Source of the DNA: Kineosporia rhizophila
GTDB taxonomy: Bacteria; Actinomycetota; Actinomycetes; Actinomycetales; Kineosporiaceae
Assembly: GCF_021277265.1 (NCBI RefSeq)
Contig: NZ_JAJSOH010000009.1
Coordinates: 124,001-188,000 of the forward strand
Reading direction: 5' to 3'
Length of the DNA stretch: 64,000 nt
In this document: positions 61,148 through 64,000 of the stretch, one piece after another
Numbering within the stretch: the first letter of the stretch is position 1
How the letters are laid out: every line of letters starts with the position of its first letter
The notes under the pieces: generated by a model
Seen by the model: the letters and a program-made list of their open reading frames with translations, nothing else
The model's database searches: none
What the model was told of the DNA's origin: nothing
Position numbers and translations under genes: made by a program

Positions 61148-62892
61148 CCACCACCCCCACGCCTCCCGCGACCGCCTCGGAGAACCTGGGCAACCCGATG
61201 CAGCCCTCGGGCGCCTCGATCTCGAACCTGACCCGCAACAGCCGCGCCGAACGCGCCCGCATGCCCGTCGCCCTCCACGTCGCCGAAGACGTCGCCATCG
61301 CCAACGGCGTGTGTGTCCGACCGATCACCCAGCGGGTGACGGACACCCTGACCGGGGAAGTGACCCTGGTCGACGTCCCCTGCGGTGCCACCCTTGAGTC
61401 CAAGTGCCCGACCTGCGCCCAACGTGCCCGCCGCCTGCGTATGCACCAGTGCCGGGTCGGCTGGCACGCCGAGTCCGACCCCATCCCCGACGAAGACCCC
61501 TCCACCTCCGCCCAACAGGACCTGGTGGCAGCCCGCGCCGACGTCACTGCCGTCCGGGATGACTACCTCGCCCGAGGGGACCACGACGTCGCTGAGGCCG
61601 CTTCCGAGACGCTGGACGTCATCGACGCCGAACTGGCCGAAATGGGCGTGCGCGGCCCCCTCGAGCGTGGGAAACCGGAAACGGCCCGGCGCAAGCGCTC
61701 CACCCGCCGACGTCAGGACGCACCCGATCTACCCAAGCGCACGATGGCGAAAACCACGGTGGGACAGACATTCCCTGGCAAGGATGGCAAGGTTTACCGG
61801 CCATCGATGTTCGTCACCGTGACCCTTCCCGGCTACGGACGTGTCGACGGCAATGGCGTGCCCCTGGATCCGGGACGGTACGACTACCGGCGGGCGGCGC
61901 GGGATGCGATCCACTTCCCCAAGCTCCTGGATCGTCTGGTGCAGAACCTGCGCCGCGTGGCCGGTTATGACGTGCAGTACTTCGCCACCGTCGAGCCACA
62001 GAAGCGCCTGGCCCCGCACGCGCACATCGCTGTTCGGGGCACGATCCCGCGGGCCCTGGTACGCCAGGTCATCGCCGCCACCTACCACCAGGTCTGGTGG
62101 CCCCAGGCCGATACGCCGGTCTACGTCCGCGAAGACGAACTGCCCGTGTGGGACGAAGACGCCGACACACCCGATGCGGCCGGCAACTCTGCCGGGGAAA
62201 GCGTGGGCTACCTCGACCCGACCACCGCGGCGGTGCTGCCGACCTGGGACGAAGCCCTCGACGACCTCGACACCGTAGACGACCTGGAACCCCAGCACGT
62301 GGTCCGCTTCGGCATCCAGTCCGACATCCAGGGCCTGCTGGCCGGCTCCCCCGACGCTGACCGGCGCGTGGGCTACCTGGCCAAGTACCTGACCAAGTCC
62401 ATGGGCACCGCCCACGGCGAAGACGAGAACCCGGCCGTCAAAGCGCACGTTGACCGCCTCGTCCACGCTCTGCGCTACGAACCGTGCTCCCCACGCTGCG
62501 CGAACTGGCTGCGCTACGGGATACAGCCGAAAGACGCTCGCCCCGGCTTGATCCCCGGCTCCTGCAAGGCCAAAGCCCACCGGCGCGAACACCTCGGCTA
62601 TGGCGGCCGGCGCGTCCTGGTCTCCCGCAAGTGGTCGGGCAAGACCCTCACCGACCACCGCCACGAACGCCGTGCCTTCGTCCTGGCCCTGCTCGGCGTA
62701 GACCCCGACAGCGCCGACGCCACCCGAGGAGACAAGACCGCCGACCGGTACGTGTGGGAGCCGGTCAATCCGAACGAACTGCCCCCGTTGTCCACGCGGC
62801 TGCTGCATGCGATCAGCCAGCGCCAGACCTGGCGGGCGGCTTATGAAGCTGCGAAGGAAGGCAACGGTCCGCCGCCGACTGTGGCTGCCTGA
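61144..62892 (+). CDS. repSA: RepSA-type rolling-circle replication initiator
   Basis: A 582-residue initiator. The HUH motif is seen as RLAPHAHIAVRG near residue 291, and the catalytic Tyr lies in GYLAKYLTKSMG near 410-414. A zinc-finger-like part precedes it (CGATLESKCPTCAQRARRLRMHQCRVGWH). This is the family of pSAM2 RepSA, which nicks the origin for rolling-circle replication after excision. Followed by Xis 24 bases downstream, the canonical repSA-xis-int order. Confidence 0.9.
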   Translation: MTTTPTPPATASENLGNPMQPSGASISNLTRNSRAERARMPVALHVAEDVAIANGVCVRPITQRVTDTLTGEVTLVDVPCGATLESKCPTCAQRARRLRMHQCRVGWHAESDPIPDEDPSTSAQQDLVAARADVTAVRDDYLARGDHDVAEAASETLDVIDAELAEMGVRGPLERGKPETARRKRSTRRRQDAPDLPKRTMAKTTVGQTFPGKDGKVYRPSMFVTVTLPGYGRVDGNGVPLDPGRYDYRRAARDAIHFPKLLDRLVQNLRRVAGYDVQYFATVEPQKRLAPHAHIAVRGTIPRALVRQVIAATYHQVWWPQADTPVYVREDELPVWDEDADTPDAAGNSAGESVGYLDPTTAAVLPTWDEALDDLDTVDDLEPQHVVRFGIQSDIQGLLAGSPDADRRVGYLAKYLTKSMGTAHGEDENPAVKAHVDRLVHALRYEPCSPRCANWLRYGIQPKDARPGLIPGSCKAKAHRREHLGYGGRRVLVSRKWSGKTLTDHRHERRAFVLALLGVDPDSADATRGDKTADRYVWEPVNPNELPPLSTRLLHAISQRQTWRAAYEAAKEGNGPPPTVAA

Positions 62893-62916
62893 CTTGACTA
62901 ACGAGAGGAGGAAGTA

Positions 62917-63150
62917 GTGAGTGCTCGGACGTTCCGCCCAAGCAACGGCGGCGAACTGCTCCCGCTCGTGGAGGTGCTGCGCATCCTCGGCGGTGACGGC
63001 GGCGAACCGCTGCCCAAGTCGACGTTCTTCCGATGGAAGGCCATCGGCAAGGCACCGCGTGTCGTGAAGTTGCCCAACCGGAAGATCTACGTGCGTCGGG
63101 CTGTGCTGGACGCCTGGCTTGATGCGCACGAGGAGCCCGAGGCCGCGTGA
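62917..63150 (+). CDS. xis: Excisionase (helix-turn-helix, MerR/HTH_17-like)
   Basis: A 77-residue DNA-binding protein that steers the integrase to excision. LPKSTFFRWKAIGKAPRVVKLPNRKIYVRRAVLDAWL is the winged helix typical of Xis. The GTG has GAGAGGAGG upstream. The stop overlaps the integrase GTG. Confidence 0.88.
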   Translation: MSARTFRPSNGGELLPLVEVLRILGGDGGEPLPKSTFFRWKAIGKAPRVVKLPNRKIYVRRAVLDAWLDAHEEPEAA

Positions 63151-64000
63151 ACACCACTTACGACGTTCGGGTCCACTCGATCCTGACAAACACAGGCCAA
63201 CGAGGGAAGACCTACACCGTCCGTTGGAAGGTCGAAAATCGGCCCTTCCGAGACACTTTCGCTACTAAGGCTCTGGCCGAAAGCTACCGTTCCAAGCTGC
63301 TTATCGCCCAAAGGGAGGGCACGGCGTTCGACGTCGCGTCCGGTCTCCCTGAACCAATCGCCCGCAAGCTCCAGAGCCGTTCCTTCCTTACCCACGCTCA
63401 GGAGTTCGTCGACGCGAAGTGGCCCCACTCGTCCCCCAAGCACCGCATCAGCATCGCTGAAGCCCTCGCCACCATCACCCCGGCGCTCCTCACCTCCGAC
63501 CGGGGGGCGCCCGCCCCGAAGGAGCTGCGCGCCGCCCTCTACGGGTGGGCCTTCAACAAGACCCGCCGAGAGTCCGGTGAGATGCCGGACGACATCGCCC
63601 GCATCCTGGCCTGGGTCGAACGAAATGTACTGAGCATCAATGACTGTGGTGACGCGGCGGTAATCCGAAAGGCACTCGATCTCCTGGCCCTACGCCTGGA
63701 CGGAAAGGCCGCCGCACCGAACACCATCGCTCGTCGGCGCGGGATCGTCTACGGGATGCTCAAATACGCCGTCGAACTCCAGCGTCTCGACACTCACCCC
63801 TTCACCTACGTGTCGTGGACGTCCCCCAAGGCTGACGACCAGGTCGACCGGCGCACCGTGCCCGGGCCGGCCCTCGCCCGGAAGCTCATCGACACAGCGG
63901 GCGAGATTCGCCCCGACCTTCGAGCGTTCTTCGGGTGCCTGTACTACTCGGCCTTGCGCCCAGAGGAAGCCCTACACCTGAGCCGGTCCAACTACGAGCG
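63147..64000 (+). CDS. int: Tyrosine site-specific integrase, 3' end outside window
   Basis: The first about 284 residues of an integrase are visible, open to the window edge. It starts with the GTG overlapping xis (VNTTYDVRVHSILTNTG). The N-terminal arm-binding part includes YTVRWKVENRPFRDTFATKALAESYRSKL, the core-binding domain follows, and the catalytic domain begins with the first catalytic Arg in YYSALRPEEALHL. It aligns with the pseudogene at 49553-50801 over nearly all of that pseudogene's N-terminal half. It should recombine tRNA-Ser attachment sites. Confidence 0.92.
   Translation, partial: MNTTYDVRVHSILTNTGQRGKTYTVRWKVENRPFRDTFATKALAESYRSKLLIAQREGTAFDVASGLPEPIARKLQSRSFLTHAQEFVDAKWPHSSPKHRISIAEALATITPALLTSDRGAPAPKELRAALYGWAFNKTRRESGEMPDDIARILAWVERNVLSINDCGDAAVIRKALDLLALRLDGKAAAPNTIARRRGIVYGMLKYAVELQRLDTHPFTYVSWTSPKADDQVDRRTVPGPALARKLIDTAGEIRPDLRAFFGCLYYSALRPEEALHLSRSNYE

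Overview
The window is high-G+C DNA with GTG and TTG starts, short gene overlaps and actinobacterial families (TmsA/TmsB lipid enzymes, PopR/ClpP, DUF5926, GT87 and other GT-C mannosyltransferase-like proteins, a pSAM2-type integrative element). It is the chromosome of a filamentous or coccoid actinomycete. Kineosporiales or a neighbouring order is only a guess.

Positions 1-47100 are chromosomal. On the minus strand come a tmsA-tmsB pair for 10-methyl branched fatty acids, phosphoglucomutase, and a four-gene operon: an anchored poly-aspartate protein, a sensor kinase, an OmpR-type regulator and a phosphotransferase. That operon has a direct-repeat operator in front of it. Then follow an Fpg/Nei glycosylase, two tandem secreted SpoIVB-type (S55) serine peptidase paralogues with an SSI-like lipoprotein beside them, rhodanese, a fused E1 dehydrogenase, a PIN/NYN-like protein, an AAA ATPase, DUF445, YceI, a glycerophosphodiester phosphodiesterase, a 2H phosphoesterase and a SEC-C protein. 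From 23.3 to 31.2 kb lies an envelope glycosylation neighbourhood (GT2, two GT-C membrane enzymes, a phosphatase-like membrane protein) and a methyltransferase with a histone-H1-like tail whose 3' end has been tandemly duplicated. A 0.6 kb array of about 35 16-bp repeats fills the next intergenic region. Further on are a diacylglycerol-kinase-like enzyme, two HAD phosphatases, an SDR, a PRC-barrel/coiled-coil operon, a ferredoxin with a repeated tail, an orphan LuxR-type regulator, an aldehyde dehydrogenase-DUF779 unit with a GAF regulator, and a divergent clpP/popR pair with two clear PopR-type palindromes.

Positions 47200-64000 are mobile DNA inserted at a tRNA-Ser(TGA). Two copies of an identical 56-bp 3' tRNA fragment (47212-47267 and 51261-51316, minus strand) bound a small decayed element (VanZ-like protein, secreted protein, zinc-ribbon protein, integrase pseudogene). 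A second, apparently intact element starts at the second copy and runs past the window end. It is an AICE (actinomycete integrative and conjugative element) with the order defence-like cargo, regulators, SCO3933-type regulator, FtsK/TraB translocase, RepSA initiator, Xis, Int. The dead integrase of the first element is clearly homologous to the intact one of the second, so the two elements look like successive insertions at the same tRNA. The intact tRNA-Ser should lie to the right of 64 kb.

The best candidates for undescribed systems are in the AICE. One is an overlapping DUF262-HEPN gene pair of distinctly lower G+C (51641-54102). The other is an overlapping pair of an XRE-type regulator and a zinc peptidase with a HELLGH motif (54461-56585), whose layout resembles the ImmR/ImmA switch of other integrative elements but with an unrelated protease motif.
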